64,000 bases of DNA from Streptosporangium sp040640155. GTDB lineage: Bacteria; Actinomycetota; Actinomycetes; Streptosporangiales; Streptosporangiaceae. The notes under the pieces were generated by a model. The model was not told where the DNA came from. It saw only the letters and a program-made list of their open reading frames with translations, and ran no database searches. The stretch lies in NCBI RefSeq assembly GCF_040640155.1, contig NZ_JBFABE010000010.1, forward strand, positions 1 to 64,000, given 5' to 3'. This document shows, in pieces, positions 1 through 8,383 of this stretch. The position numbers were made by a program, and so were the translations under genes. Numbering within the stretch: position 1 is the first letter of the stretch; every line of letters starts with the position of its first letter.

Positions 1-92
1 CCCCCGGACGGACGTACCGTTCCGCCGGGCGCGGGTAGATCTCCGAGCCACGGGGCCCGGGTGCGGGGTCGCCGGCCGTCGCCGGACGGACT

Positions 93-112
93 CGGCCCCG
101 TCACCGGGGCCG
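93..112 (-). terminator. Hairpin downstream of glyS
   Basis: An 8-bp perfect GC stem with a TCAC loop lies just past the glyS stop codon at 120. There is no T-run, as is usual for actinomycete terminators. Bases 1-92 hold no gene I can support. Confidence 0.45.
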
Positions 113-119
113 GGCCGTC

Positions 120-1505
120 TCAGTCGTTGAGGTGCTGGCGGAGATAGGACTCGACCTGGTCCAGGGCCACGCGCTCCTGGGCCATCGAGTCGCGCTCGCG
201 GATGGTCACCGCCTGGTCGTCGAGGGTGTCGAAGTCGACGGTGATGCAGAACGGCGTGCCGATCTCGTCCTGGCGGCGGTAGCGGCGGCCGATCGCGCCC
301 GCGTCGTCGAACTCGACGTTCCACCGGCGGCGGAGCTGGGCCGCCAGGTCCTTGGCCTTGGGCGACAGGTCCGCGTTGCGCGAGAGCGGGAGCACCGCGA
401 CCTTGACCGGCGCGAGGCGGTGGTCGAGGCGCATGACCGTGCGCTTCTCCATGACGCCCTTGGCGTTGGGCGCCTCGTCCTCGGTGTAGGCGTCGATCAG
501 GAACGTGAGCGTGGCCCGGTCGACACCGGCGGCCGGCTCGATCACGTACGGCACGTAGCGCTCGCCGCTGTCCTGCTCGAAGAAGCTGAGGTCGGTGCCG
601 GAGGCCTTGCCGTGCGCGGTCAGGTCGAAGTCGGTGCGGTTGGCGACGCCCTCCAGCTCACCCCACTCGGTGCCGGTGAAGTTGAAGCGGTACTCGATGT
701 CGACGGTCCGCTTGGAGTAGTGGGAGAGCTTGTCCTTGGGGTGCTCGTACAGGCGCAGGTTGTCCTTGGTGATGCCCAGGTCGGTGTACCAGCGGAAGCG
801 CTCGTCGATCCAGTACTGGTGCCACTCCTCGTCGCTGCCCGGCTTGACGAAGAACTCCATCTCCATCTGCTCGAACTCGCGGGTGCGGAAGATGAAGTTG
901 CCCGGCGTGATCTCGTTGCGGAACGACTTGCCGATCTGGCCGATGCCGAACGGGATCTTCTTGCGCGCCGACTGCTGCACGTTGAGGTAGTTGATGAAGA
1001 TGCCCTGGGCGGTCTCCGGCCGGAGATAGGCCAGGCCCGACTCGTCCTCGACCGCGCCGAGGTAGGTCTTGAGCAGGCCGCTGAACTGCTTGGGCGCGGT
1101 GAAGGCGCCCTTGTTGCCGCAGTTGGGGCAGGTGATCTCGGCCAGGCCGCCCGCCGGGGGCTTCCCGTGTTTTTCGGCGTACGCCTCTTCGAGGTGGTCG
1201 GCGCGGTAGCGCTTGTGGCAGGACTGGCACTCGGTCAGCGGGTCGGTGAAGGTCTCCACGTGGCCGCTGGCCTGCCACACCTCACGGGCCAGGATCACCG
1301 AGGAGTCGAGGCCGACGACGTCGTCACGCCCCTGCACCACGGTCTTCCACCACTGCCGCTTCACGTTGTTCTTGAGCTCCACACCCAGCGGGCCGTAGTC
1401 CCACGACGCGCGCAGGCCGCCGTAGATCTCGCTGGAGGGGTAGACAAGACCACGTCGCTTGGCGAGGCTGACGATGGTGTCCATGATGTCCGTGCGGCGT
1501 GCCAT
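120..1505 (-). CDS. glyS: Glycine--tRNA ligase (class II, single-chain alpha2 type)
   Basis: This cytoplasmic enzyme charges tRNA-Gly with glycine. The 461-residue product has the length of actinomycete single-chain GlyRS. Visible features are the N-terminal class II region (SSEIYGGLRASWDYGPLG), a C-x2-C...C-x2-C insertion (CQSCHKR, CPNCGNKG), class II motif 2 (FRNEITPGNFIFRTREFEQMEMEF) abbreviated here to the FRNE core, the LRPETAQG block, and a C-terminal anticodon-binding domain. I chose the ATG at 1505 (MARRTDIMDT) over an upstream in-frame ATG at 1592 because family members begin here. It is the first of a run of minus-strand housekeeping genes, and a hairpin follows the stop. I saw no T-box leader in the short upstream region. 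Confidence 0.97.
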   Translation of the reverse strand: MARRTDIMDTIVSLAKRRGLVYPSSEIYGGLRASWDYGPLGVELKNNVKRQWWKTVVQGRDDVVGLDSSVILAREVWQASGHVETFTDPLTECQSCHKRYRADHLEEAYAEKHGKPPAGGLAEITCPNCGNKGAFTAPKQFSGLLKTYLGAVEDESGLAYLRPETAQGIFINYLNVQQSARKKIPFGIGQIGKSFRNEITPGNFIFRTREFEQMEMEFFVKPGSDEEWHQYWIDERFRWYTDLGITKDNLRLYEHPKDKLSHYSKRTVDIEYRFNFTGTEWGELEGVANRTDFDLTAHGKASGTDLSFFEQDSGERYVPYVIEPAAGVDRATLTFLIDAYTEDEAPNAKGVMEKRTVMRLDHRLAPVKVAVLPLSRNADLSPKAKDLAAQLRRRWNVEFDDAGAIGRRYRRQDEIGTPFCITVDFDTLDDQAVTIRERDSMAQERVALDQVESYLRQHLND

Positions 1506-1751
1506 AAGGGAAAATCTCCATCCGGCTGGAGGTCGGCGAGGAAGTGATGGAGCCTCCAGCTTAGGGGAGACGGGCCGTCCGGACATTCGCATGACCCATC
1601 CCGCCCACCTCCCCGGGCAAACCTTGCCCGCTGCCGGGCGCCGCGTCCGGCCCTTGGCTGCCCGAGCCTCCCGCCTCCCCGCCGGGCAGGGCTCCGGCCG
1701 CTCCCGGAGGGGAGCACCGGCTCCCCGCCGGGGCGGAGCCGCCGCACGGCC

Positions 1752-2030
1752 TCAGGGACGGGCGACGTCCTCGAAGGCGCTGGACTCGTTGATCATGAGG
1801 GTCATCAGCGGATACATCGCCATCCGTGCCGCGCCCAGCGCCCTGCGGTAGAACCCGGCCCCCTGCCACTCGCTCACCAGGACCCACAGCTCCGGTTCGT
1901 CCACCGACCTCGACACCCGGCCGCGAAGATAGCCGGGCTGCCCGGCGAGCGTGTCCACGATCTCGTGGGCCCGGACCAGGAACTCCTCGGCCTGGGCCGG
2001 TGGCACCGAGTAACGGATGAGAGCGAGCAT
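1752..2030 (-). CDS. Antibiotic biosynthesis monooxygenase (ABM)-fold protein
   Basis: This 92-residue protein has the size and pattern of a single dimeric alpha-beta barrel ABM domain. It has an N-terminal strand (MLALIRYSV), a central helix with EEF...AHEIVDTL, the PGYLRGRVSRSVDEPELWVLVSEW core and a C-terminal helix. Such proteins act as small monooxygenases or unknown-function dimers, and no substrate can be assigned. The ATG at 2030 starts exactly at the domain boundary, so much longer readings upstream are spurious. It lies upstream of glyS on the same strand, with about 250 nt of GC-rich sequence between them. Confidence 0.8.
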   Translation of the reverse strand: MLALIRYSVPPAQAEEFLVRAHEIVDTLAGQPGYLRGRVSRSVDEPELWVLVSEWQGAGFYRRALGAARMAMYPLMTLMINESSAFEDVARP

Positions 2031-2246
2031 CCGCCCAGCATGCCATGCCGGCCCCATGCCGGCCCCACGCCCGCCCCCGGCCCGTTCCCGCCCCGTTCCG
2101 GCCTCGCCCCCAGCCCCGCCCCCCGTCCCCGGACCCGTCCCCGGCACGTTGCCGGCGAGTTGCCGGCGAGCTGCCGCCAGGAGCGGGGATACGGCGTCAC
2201 GCCGGGGGTGTGTCGTCCGCGGGCACCGGCGCGTTAGGCTCGGCCC

Positions 2247-2636
2247 GTGGCCGACAAGCGCGGGGAACGTCCCGTACACCCTCTGGCGCAGTCCCGTCCC
2301 CAGCGGAGCAAGCGCCCGCTGCCCCCGGGCGAGCAGTTCTTCACGCCGGGGGCGACCGGACTGCGGCAGAAGGTCGAACAGCGCAGCGCGGCCCCGCTCG
2401 TCTTCCTCTTCCGGCTTCCCCGGTGGATCGCCCCGGTGCTGCTGGTGGTGCTGATGCTGGCCGGCTTCGCCGTGTCCTCCTTCTGGGGCGGGATCGCCGT
2501 GCTCCCGGTGATCGGTTTCGTCGGCTGGCTCGCCTACATGTCCTGGCCGTCCCTGGGCACCGGGGGCCGGCTCATGCGCGTCGCGCTGCTCACCTTCCTG
2601 ATCCTGCTGGCCGCCGACCGCTTCGGCGCCTTCTGA
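2247..2636 (+). CDS. Small membrane protein, DUF6703-like
   Basis: The product is 129 residues with a basic, proline-containing cytoplasmic N-terminus (about 1-50). It is followed by three hydrophobic segments at roughly 52-76, 80-97 and 109-123, the last ending in DRFGAF. Related short proteins sit beside glyS and zinc-uptake genes in other actinomycetes and carry only a DUF name. The start is GTG at 2247. No enzymatic motif is visible and the function is unknown. It faces away from the monooxygenase-fold gene and reads towards znuA. Confidence 0.75.
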   Translation: MADKRGERPVHPLAQSRPQRSKRPLPPGEQFFTPGATGLRQKVEQRSAAPLVFLFRLPRWIAPVLLVVLMLAGFAVSSFWGGIAVLPVIGFVGWLAYMSWPSLGTGGRLMRVALLTFLILLAADRFGAF

Positions 2637-2759
2637 GACCACCCTCCCCCGAGCGTCTCCCCGAGGCCGTTCCCACCCCCGCACCGGCCGTCCCGTCCGC
2701 CTGTCGCCGCCCCCGCCCCCGTCGGCGATCTTTCGCGCACGGGCGTTTTCCCGGCGATT

Positions 2760-2795
2760 TTGACAACCATTTTCATTTACCGGCATACTGTCGGC
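2760..2795 (+). promoter_or_regulatory. znuA promoter with Zur-box-like operator
   Basis: A TTGACA -35 (2760-2765) and a CATACT -10 (2784-2789) are separated by 18 nt and lie directly before the ATG at 2796, so the transcript would be leaderless or nearly so. Overlapping the -35 is the imperfect palindrome TGACAACCATTTTCA (2761-2775), which resembles the TGAAAAT-type Zur box of actinobacteria. Zinc-loaded Zur, encoded at the end of this operon, would block the polymerase here. Confidence 0.65.
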
Positions 2796-3812
2796 ATGAT
2801 GTCCGAGTCCTCCCGACGTATATACATACGTAACGCCAGCCTGGTCGCGTCCGCCGCCTTCCTCGCCGCCACCACCGCGTGCGGCGCCGAGGCCGGTTCG
2901 ACAGGCTCCGCCACCGGCGGCTCGTCCGGGGGGGCACCGAGCGTTTCCGCGGACGGGAAGCCCGGCGTCACCGCGGCCATGTACCCCCTGCAGTGGCTCG
3001 CCGAGAAGGTCGCGGGCGCCGACGCGGCCGTCACCGGCCTGACCGAGCCCGGTGTCGAGCCGCACGACCTGGAGCTGTCCCCCGCCCAGGTCGCCGGGCT
3101 GTCGGAGACCAGGCTCGTCGTCTACATCAAGGGCGTCCAGCCCGCCGTGGACGAGGCCGTCGAGCAGCACGCCGCCGATCGCGGCTTCGACGTGGCCACC
3201 TCGGTCACGACCCTCCCGGCCACCGAGGAGGAGCACGCCGAGGAGGAGGGACACGCGGAGGAGGAGGGACACGAGGGCGAGGAGCACGCCCACGAGGTCG
3301 AGTACGACCCGCACCTCTGGCTCGACCCGTCCCGCTTCGCGACGGTCGCCAAGCAGCTCGGCGAGAAGCTCGCCGCCGTCGACCCCGCGCACGCGTCGGC
3401 CTACCGCAGCCGTGCCGCCCTGGCCGCGACCGATCTCACCACGCTGGACGGCGAGCTGACCAAGGGCCTGGCCACCTGCGCCTCGCGGTCGATCGTCACC
3501 AACCACTCCGCGTTCGGCTACCTCGCCGGCCGCTACAAGCTCCAGCAGATCGGCATCAGCGGCCTCGACCCCGACGCCGAGCCCTCGCCCGCCCGCCTCG
3601 CAGAGGTGGCAAAAGTGGCGAAGGAGCAGAAAGTAACTACCATTTTCACCGAGACTCTCGTCAGCCCCAAGGTCGCCGAGATCCTCGCCCAGGAAGTCGG
3701 CGCGAAGACGGCGGTTCTCGACCCGGTCGAGAGCCGGCCGGAAAGCGGCGACTACCTGTCCGCAATGCGCCAGAACCTCACCACCCTCCAGGCGGCGCTC
3801 CGCTGCTCGTAA
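2796..3812 (+). CDS. znuA: Zinc ABC transporter substrate-binding lipoprotein ZnuA
   Basis: The protein captures zinc outside the membrane and hands it to ZnuCB. The signal sequence ends with a slightly atypical lipobox (ATTAC, Cys about residue 29), so it is probably lipid-anchored. The cluster A-1 fold is shown by EPHDLELSP (metal His), a His/Glu-rich loop of repeated EEEGH units followed by HAHEVEYDPHLWLDP, NHSAFGYLA and the C-terminal IFTETLVSPKVAEILAQEVGAK. The His/Glu-rich loop is typical of high-affinity zinc, not manganese, binders. The start is ATG 2796 or the adjacent ATG 2799, immediately behind a Zur-box promoter. It is first in the znuA-znuC-znuB-zur operon. Confidence 0.95.
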   Translation: MMSESSRRIYIRNASLVASAAFLAATTACGAEAGSTGSATGGSSGGAPSVSADGKPGVTAAMYPLQWLAEKVAGADAAVTGLTEPGVEPHDLELSPAQVAGLSETRLVVYIKGVQPAVDEAVEQHAADRGFDVATSVTTLPATEEEHAEEEGHAEEEGHEGEEHAHEVEYDPHLWLDPSRFATVAKQLGEKLAAVDPAHASAYRSRAALAATDLTTLDGELTKGLATCASRSIVTNHSAFGYLAGRYKLQQIGISGLDPDAEPSPARLAEVAKVAKEQKVTTIFTETLVSPKVAEILAQEVGAKTAVLDPVESRPESGDYLSAMRQNLTTLQAALRCS

Positions 3813-3821
3813 AGGTCTCAC

Positions 3822-4601
3822 GTGACGTCCAGCACAACGGTTTTCACCATGAACGGCGGCCAGGTCGACCTGGACCGCCGTCCGGTGCTTCGCGGGATCG
3901 ACCTGTCCGTGGAGCCAGGGGAGGCGGTGGCGGTGCTCGGCGCGAACGGGTCGGGGAAGTCCACCCTCGTCCGCGCCCTGCTCGGCCTCGTCCCCCTGTC
4001 CGCCGGCCGGACCCTGCTGTACGGCAGGCCCCCCGCCCGTTTCCGCGAATGGTGGCGGATCGGCTACGTCCCCCAGCGGCTCTCGGTGGGCGGCGGCGTG
4101 CCGACCACGATCCGCGAGGTCGTCGCCTCCGGCCGGATCTCCCGGCAACGGCGCCTGCGGCCGACCGGCGCGGCCGACCGCGAGGCGACCATGAGGGCGC
4201 TGGAGACGGTCGGCCTGGCCCACCGGGCCGGTGACCCGGTGCAGGCCCTGTCCGGCGGGCAGCAGCAGCGGGTGCTGATCGCCCGCGCCCTCGCCGGTGA
4301 GCCCGACACGTTCGTCATGGACGAGCCGACCGCGGGCGTCGACTCCGAGAGCCAGCACCTCCTGGCCGAGACCCTGTCCCTGCTGGTCGAGCAGGGCAAG
4401 ACGGTCCTGCTGGTCGCGCACGAGCTGGGCCCCCTGGAGTCGCTGATCACCCGGGCGGTGGTCCTGCGGCACGGGTCCGTCTGCCACGACGGCCCCCCGC
4501 CGCGGGCGGTCGGCACGCACGCGCTGCCCGGCCACGACCACGTGCACCCGCACGCCGCGCAGGTGCCCGCGGGCCCGCTCGACTGGAGGCCCACGTCGTG
4601 A
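3822..4601 (+). CDS. znuC: Zinc ABC transporter ATP-binding protein ZnuC
   Basis: This is the cytoplasmic ATPase that powers zinc import. All motifs are present: Walker A GANGSGKST, Q-loop YVPQR, signature LSGGQQQR, Walker B FVMDEPTAG and the H-loop in VAHELG. The C-terminus carries a short His-rich tail (GHDHVHPHAAQ), a common feature of zinc ABC ATPases. It starts with GTG 9 nt after the znuA stop, and its stop overlaps the znuB start by 4 nt, so it is translationally coupled. Confidence 0.95.
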   Translation: MTSSTTVFTMNGGQVDLDRRPVLRGIDLSVEPGEAVAVLGANGSGKSTLVRALLGLVPLSAGRTLLYGRPPARFREWWRIGYVPQRLSVGGGVPTTIREVVASGRISRQRRLRPTGAADREATMRALETVGLAHRAGDPVQALSGGQQQRVLIARALAGEPDTFVMDEPTAGVDSESQHLLAETLSLLVEQGKTVLLVAHELGPLESLITRAVVLRHGSVCHDGPPPRAVGTHALPGHDHVHPHAAQVPAGPLDWRPTS

Positions 4602-5431
4602 TCGAGCTTCTGCGGTTCGACTTCATGCAGCGGGCGCTGATCGCCGCCCTGCTGGTCGGCCTGGCCGCCCCCGCGATCGGCACGTTCATGGTCCAGCGAC
4701 GCCTGGCCCTGCTGGGGGACGGCATCGGGCACGTCGCCCTCACCGGGGTGGCGCTGGGCTTCCTCACCGGGACCGCCCCGGTGCTGACGGCCGTGCTGGT
4801 CTCGGTGCTCGGCGCCGTGGCCATCGAGCTGGTCCGCGCCCGCGGCAGGACCAGCGGGGACGTGGCGCTCGCGCTGCTGTTCTACGGCGGCATCGCCGGG
4901 GGCGTCCTGCTCATCTCGCTGGCGCCCGGCGGCAGCAACGCCACGCTGATGTCGTACCTGTTCGGGTCGATCAGCAGCGTCTCCGTCCAGGACGTGTGGG
5001 TGATCGTCGTGCTGGCGGTGGCGGTGCTCGCCGTGGTGGCCGTCTTCGGGCGGGAGCTGTACGTGCTCTGCCAGGACGAGGAGGTGGCCAAGGCCGCCGG
5101 CCTGCCGGTCCGCTTCCTCAGCCTGCTGATCGCCGTCACGGCCGCGCTGACCGTGGTGATCGCCATGCGGGTCGTCGGCCTGCTCCTGGTCAGCGCCCTG
5201 ATGGTGGTGCCCGTGGCGACCAGCCAGCAGCTCACCCGGGGGTTCATGAGCACGATGCTCCTCTCCATGCTCTTCGGTATGATCTCCACGGTCGGCGGCC
5301 TGACCTCCTCCTTCTACGTCGAGGTCCCTCCGGGTGCGATCATTGTGATCGTCGCCCTGGTGGGATTCGTCCTCGCCCTCGGGCTCGGTAGATTCGTACG
5401 CCGAAGCCGACCTCAGGAGTCCAGCCCATGA
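4598..5431 (+). CDS. znuB: Zinc ABC transporter permease ZnuB
   Basis: This is a 277-residue polytopic permease of the ABC-3 family with seven to eight predicted hydrophobic segments. It forms the membrane channel for zinc with ZnuC. Family features include the N-terminal RALIAALLVGLAAPAIGTF block and the AMRVVGLLLVSALMVVPVATSQ region. The GTG start overlaps the znuC stop (GTGA), and its own stop overlaps the zur start (ATGA), so the whole operon is tightly coupled. Confidence 0.95.
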   Translation: MIELLRFDFMQRALIAALLVGLAAPAIGTFMVQRRLALLGDGIGHVALTGVALGFLTGTAPVLTAVLVSVLGAVAIELVRARGRTSGDVALALLFYGGIAGGVLLISLAPGGSNATLMSYLFGSISSVSVQDVWVIVVLAVAVLAVVAVFGRELYVLCQDEEVAKAAGLPVRFLSLLIAVTAALTVVIAMRVVGLLLVSALMVVPVATSQQLTRGFMSTMLLSMLFGMISTVGGLTSSFYVEVPPGAIIVIVALVGFVLALGLGRFVRRSRPQESSP

Positions 5432-5841
5432 GCAACAGACGTGATGCCGTCCACGCGGTCCTCCGCCGGAGCGAGGGCTTCCGCAGCGCGCAGGACGTCT
5501 ACGCGGAGATGCGCGCGGAAGGCGCCAAGATCGGACTGACCACCGTCTACCGGGCACTGCAGGCGCTCGCCGACACCGGTCACGTGGACATGCTGAGGAC
5601 CGACGACGGCGAGTCGGTCTACCGGGCCTGCGCCAGCGGTGACCACCACCACCACCTCGTCTGCCGCACCTGCGGCCGTACGGTCGAGGTGGCCGGTCCC
5701 GCGGTGGAGCGCTGGGCCGAGACGATCGGCTCCGAGCACGGTTTCACCGACGTCACCCACACGGTGGAGATCTTCGGTACGTGTGCCTCCTGCGCGGCCG
5801 CCGTCACCGCCACGCCGGCCCGGGCGTCGAGCCGCGCCTGA
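5428..5841 (+). CDS. zur: Zinc uptake regulator, Fur family
   Basis: This 137-residue cytoplasmic repressor has an N-terminal winged helix (DVYAEMRAEG...IGLTTVYRALQAL, recognition helix around residues 40-60). Its C-terminal dimerisation domain carries the GDHHHHLVCRTCGRTVEV metal site and a second CASC pair for structural zinc. With zinc bound it should repress the operon from the palindrome before znuA. It is the last gene of znuACB-zur and starts with an ATGA overlap. Fur-family members are hard to tell apart by sequence alone, but the operon makes Zur the clear choice. Confidence 0.93.
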   Translation: MSNRRDAVHAVLRRSEGFRSAQDVYAEMRAEGAKIGLTTVYRALQALADTGHVDMLRTDDGESVYRACASGDHHHHLVCRTCGRTVEVAGPAVERWAETIGSEHGFTDVTHTVEIFGTCASCAAAVTATPARASSRA

Positions 5842-5860
5842 CCCCGCCCGCCCCCTCCCC

Positions 5861-5914
5861 CGCCCCGTCGCACGCCCCCGTGCCCGCCCGCGCGCGGGGG
5901 CGTGCGACAGGGCG
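5861..5914 (+). terminator. Strong hairpin terminating znuACB-zur
   Basis: The arms 5861-5880 and 5895-5914 pair over 20 bp with one mismatch around a 14-nt loop, starting 20 nt after the zur stop. It has the form of a GC-rich intrinsic terminator without a T-tract. Confidence 0.7.
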
Positions 5915-6101
5915 GGCGGGGACGAGAGGTACGGTGCGGCGGGCACGGGCGCGCACGGAGCGTGCCGGGTGCGGCACGCCGGGTGCGGGCGAAGCCGGGC
6001 CCGCGAGAGGGCGCCACGGGTCCGCCGGGGGGATACGCTTCCGACACGGCGAGACGCCGTACGCGTTCTCACACCGCAACCCGCCTTCTACTGGAGTCAA
6101 C

Positions 6102-6650
6102 ATGCCATTCGGACATGACATGGTGCACTCACTCGCCACCGCGGTCGATCTTGTCAACACCTCCCCCGCCACCGGGGGGCGGGACACCCTGGCCGACCTG
6201 CGAGAGCTCGGCGACTTCGTGGCACGCTGCGACATCAGCGGGGTCGGTGAGGTGAACGCCACCGATCTCGCCGAGGTGCGCGCCCTGCGCGAGGCCTTCC
6301 ACAAGGTCTTCACCGCCCCCGACCAGCCCACCGCGGTCATCCGGCTGAACACCCTGCTCAGCGGGACCCGGATCACCCCGCGCCTGACCGAGCACGACGG
6401 TCACGCCCTGCACGTCCACTACTTCGCGCCGGACGCCGCGCTTCACGAGCACCTCGCGGCCGACATCGGGGTCGCCCTGGCACACCTGCTGGTCGAGGGG
6501 GAGTGGGAACGCCTGCGCACCTGCTCGGCCCCGGACTGCGACCACGTCTTCGTGGACGAGTCCCGTAACCGCTCCAGGGTCTACTGCGACAGCCGCACCT
6601 GCGGCAACCGGATGCACGTCGCCGCCTACCGGGCGCGGCGACGGGTCTGA
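6102..6650 (+). CDS. ABATE/CGNR zinc-finger transcriptional regulator
   Basis: This 182-residue protein has an N-terminal ABATE-type helical domain (about 1-130, probable small-ligand stress sensor). A C-terminal CGNR treble-clef zinc finger has the ligands CSAPDC...YCDSRTCGNRMHVAAYRAR. Family members are actinobacterial DNA-binding regulators, and the target here is unknown. The ATG at 6102 follows CTGGAG, and a second ATG at 6120 is possible. It stands alone between the zur terminator and convergent uppS. Confidence 0.85.
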   Translation: MPFGHDMVHSLATAVDLVNTSPATGGRDTLADLRELGDFVARCDISGVGEVNATDLAEVRALREAFHKVFTAPDQPTAVIRLNTLLSGTRITPRLTEHDGHALHVHYFAPDAALHEHLAADIGVALAHLLVEGEWERLRTCSAPDCDHVFVDESRNRSRVYCDSRTCGNRMHVAAYRARRRV

Positions 6651-6664
6651 CGACGCGCCGCGGC

Positions 6665-7480
6665 CTACGGGGCCCGGGTTCCCGGCAGGTCGCGGGGCCC
6701 GTCGTCGGGCACGACGTTGGGCACGGCGCCGCCGTACCTGCGGTCGCGCTTGGCGTAGGTCTCGCAGGCCTCCCACAGGTCACGGCGGTCGAAGTCGGGC
6801 CAGAGCCGGTTGAGGAAGACCATCTCGGCGTACGCCGTCTGCCAGATCAGGAAGTTGGAGATGCGCTGCTCTCCCGAGGAGCGCACGAACAGGTCCACGT
6901 CGGGGATCTGCGGCTCGTCCAGGTAGCGGGCGAAGGTCTCCTCCCTCACCCGGCCCGGCTTGACCCGCCCGTCGGCGATGTCCTGGGCCAGGCGCAGCGC
7001 GGCGTCGACGATCTCGGCGCGGCCGCCGTAGTTGACGCAGAACTGCAGGGTCAGCGTGGAGTTGCGCTCGGTCATCTCCTCGGCGTCGCGCAGCTCCTGG
7101 ATCACGCTCCGCCACAGCCGCCCGGGGCGGCCCGCCCAGCGGACCCGTACCCCCATGGCGTGCAGCTCGTCCCTGCGGCGGCGGATCACGTCGCGGTTGA
7201 AGCCCATCAGGAAGCGGACCTCGTCCGGGGAGCGCTTCCAGTTCTCCGTGGAGAAGGCGTAGGCCGACAGGTAGGGGATGCCGAGCTCGATCGCGCCCTC
7301 GACCACGTCGAAGAGCGAGGCCTCGCCCGCCTTGTGGCCCTCGGTGCGGGGCAGGCCCCGCTGCTTGGCCCACCTGCCGTTGCCGTCCATCACGATCGCC
7401 ACGTGCCGGGGCACGAGGCCCGGGGGGATCGGGGGCGGGACGGCGCCGGAGGGGTGGGGGACGGGCGGGCGGACGTTCAC
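6665..7480 (-). CDS. uppS: Isoprenyl transferase (cis-prenyl undecaprenyl/decaprenyl diphosphate synthase)
   Basis: The enzyme adds isopentenyl units in cis to make the long-chain polyprenyl diphosphate carrier used in cell-wall synthesis. Diagnostic blocks are HVAIVMDGNGRWAKQRG with the catalytic Asp, GHKAG, SAYAFSTENWKR, LQFCVNYGGRAEI and the C-terminal DLFVRSSGEQRISNFLIWQTAYAE. The start is GTG 7480 (VNVRPPV), whose last base overlaps the recO stop (GTGA), so recO-uppS is a coupled pair. The length of 271 residues fits the family. Confidence 0.95.
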   Translation of the reverse strand: MNVRPPVPHPSGAVPPPIPPGLVPRHVAIVMDGNGRWAKQRGLPRTEGHKAGEASLFDVVEGAIELGIPYLSAYAFSTENWKRSPDEVRFLMGFNRDVIRRRRDELHAMGVRVRWAGRPGRLWRSVIQELRDAEEMTERNSTLTLQFCVNYGGRAEIVDAALRLAQDIADGRVKPGRVREETFARYLDEPQIPDVDLFVRSSGEQRISNFLIWQTAYAEMVFLNRLWPDFDRRDLWEACETYAKRDRRYGGAVPNVVPDDGPRDLPGTRAP

Positions 7481-8214
7481 GTGACGGGCTCCCTCTCTAC
7501 GTGTCGAAGAGAGCGTATGCCGTGTTCGAGGTGCCACTGGAGATAGGCGGCGACCAGGCCGCTGCACTCGGCGCGGTGCCGGCCGCGGGAGGCGTCCGCG
7601 GTGGACCAGTCGCCCCGCAGCAGCGCCGCCATCAGGGCCAGGGTCTCCGCCTCGGGCACGGCCGCGCCCGCGGGGCGGCAGGTCCCGCACACCACGCCGC
7701 CCGCCACGATGGCGAAGGCCCGCACCGTGACGGCCCTGCACCGGGCGCAGGCCTCCAGGGCGGGGGCGTAGCCGGCCACGGCCAGGGAGCGCAGGAAGTA
7801 GGCGTCCAGCACGAGCCTGGCCTCGTGCTCCCCCGAGCCGAGCGTGCGCAGGCCGCCGACGAGCAGCAGGAACTGGCGCAGCGCCGGCTCCTTCTCCCCC
7901 ATGATCAGGCGGTCCGCGGTCTCCAGCATCGCGGTGCCGGCCGTGTAGCGCGGGTAGTCGGTCACCAGCGGCCCGCCGTAGGAGCGGATGGTCTCGGCCT
8001 GGGTGATCACGTCGAGCGTGCGGCCGGTGTGCAGCTGGAGATCGACGTGGGTGAACGGTTCGAGACGGGCGCCGAATCGTGACATGGTGCGCCGGACGCC
8101 CTTGGCGACTCCACGGATCTTGCCCGTCCGCCGGGTCAGCACGGTGACGATGCGGTCGGCCTCTCCCAGCTTGTGGGTGCGCAGCACGATGCCGTCATCA
8201 CGGTACAGACTCAC
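7477..8214 (-). CDS. recO: DNA repair protein RecO
   Basis: RecO anneals single-stranded DNA and loads RecA in the RecFOR pathway. The N-terminal OB fold begins SLYRDDGIVLRTHKLGEAD, and the C-terminal region carries the four-cysteine zinc site (CARC and CGTC), typical of actinobacterial RecO. I chose GTG 8214 because related proteins start at this SLYRD block; an in-frame GTG at 8220 is also possible and the ATG at 8304 is too far upstream. The 245-residue product precedes and overlaps uppS. Confidence 0.93.
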   Translation of the reverse strand: MSLYRDDGIVLRTHKLGEADRIVTVLTRRTGKIRGVAKGVRRTMSRFGARLEPFTHVDLQLHTGRTLDVITQAETIRSYGGPLVTDYPRYTAGTAMLETADRLIMGEKEPALRQFLLLVGGLRTLGSGEHEARLVLDAYFLRSLAVAGYAPALEACARCRAVTVRAFAIVAGGVVCGTCRPAGAAVPEAETLALMAALLRGDWSTADASRGRHRAECSGLVAAYLQWHLEHGIRSLRHVEREPVT

Positions 8215-8383
8215 CCGCACAGTGTAGTGGGGCCGCAGAGGCGGCAGAGGTGGAAGCATGGGTGAACGACACGGTCGGATCACCGGTGCGTGTTGTTCAC
8301 CCAAAACTCACTAAACTTTGGCCCCTGGCGAAATGCCACCCCCGGTACACCGCCTCACACCCGTCTCCGCACGAAAGGGTGCC

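Noticed and set aside
1506..1751. A T-box leader before glyS
   Set aside because: No T-box core sequence or specifier loop could be recognised in the short GC-rich leader.
1752..4553. A 933-codon open frame on the minus strand
   Set aside because: It runs antisense through znuA and znuC with low-complexity Gly/Arg/Pro-rich translation. Only its last 92 codons are a real gene.
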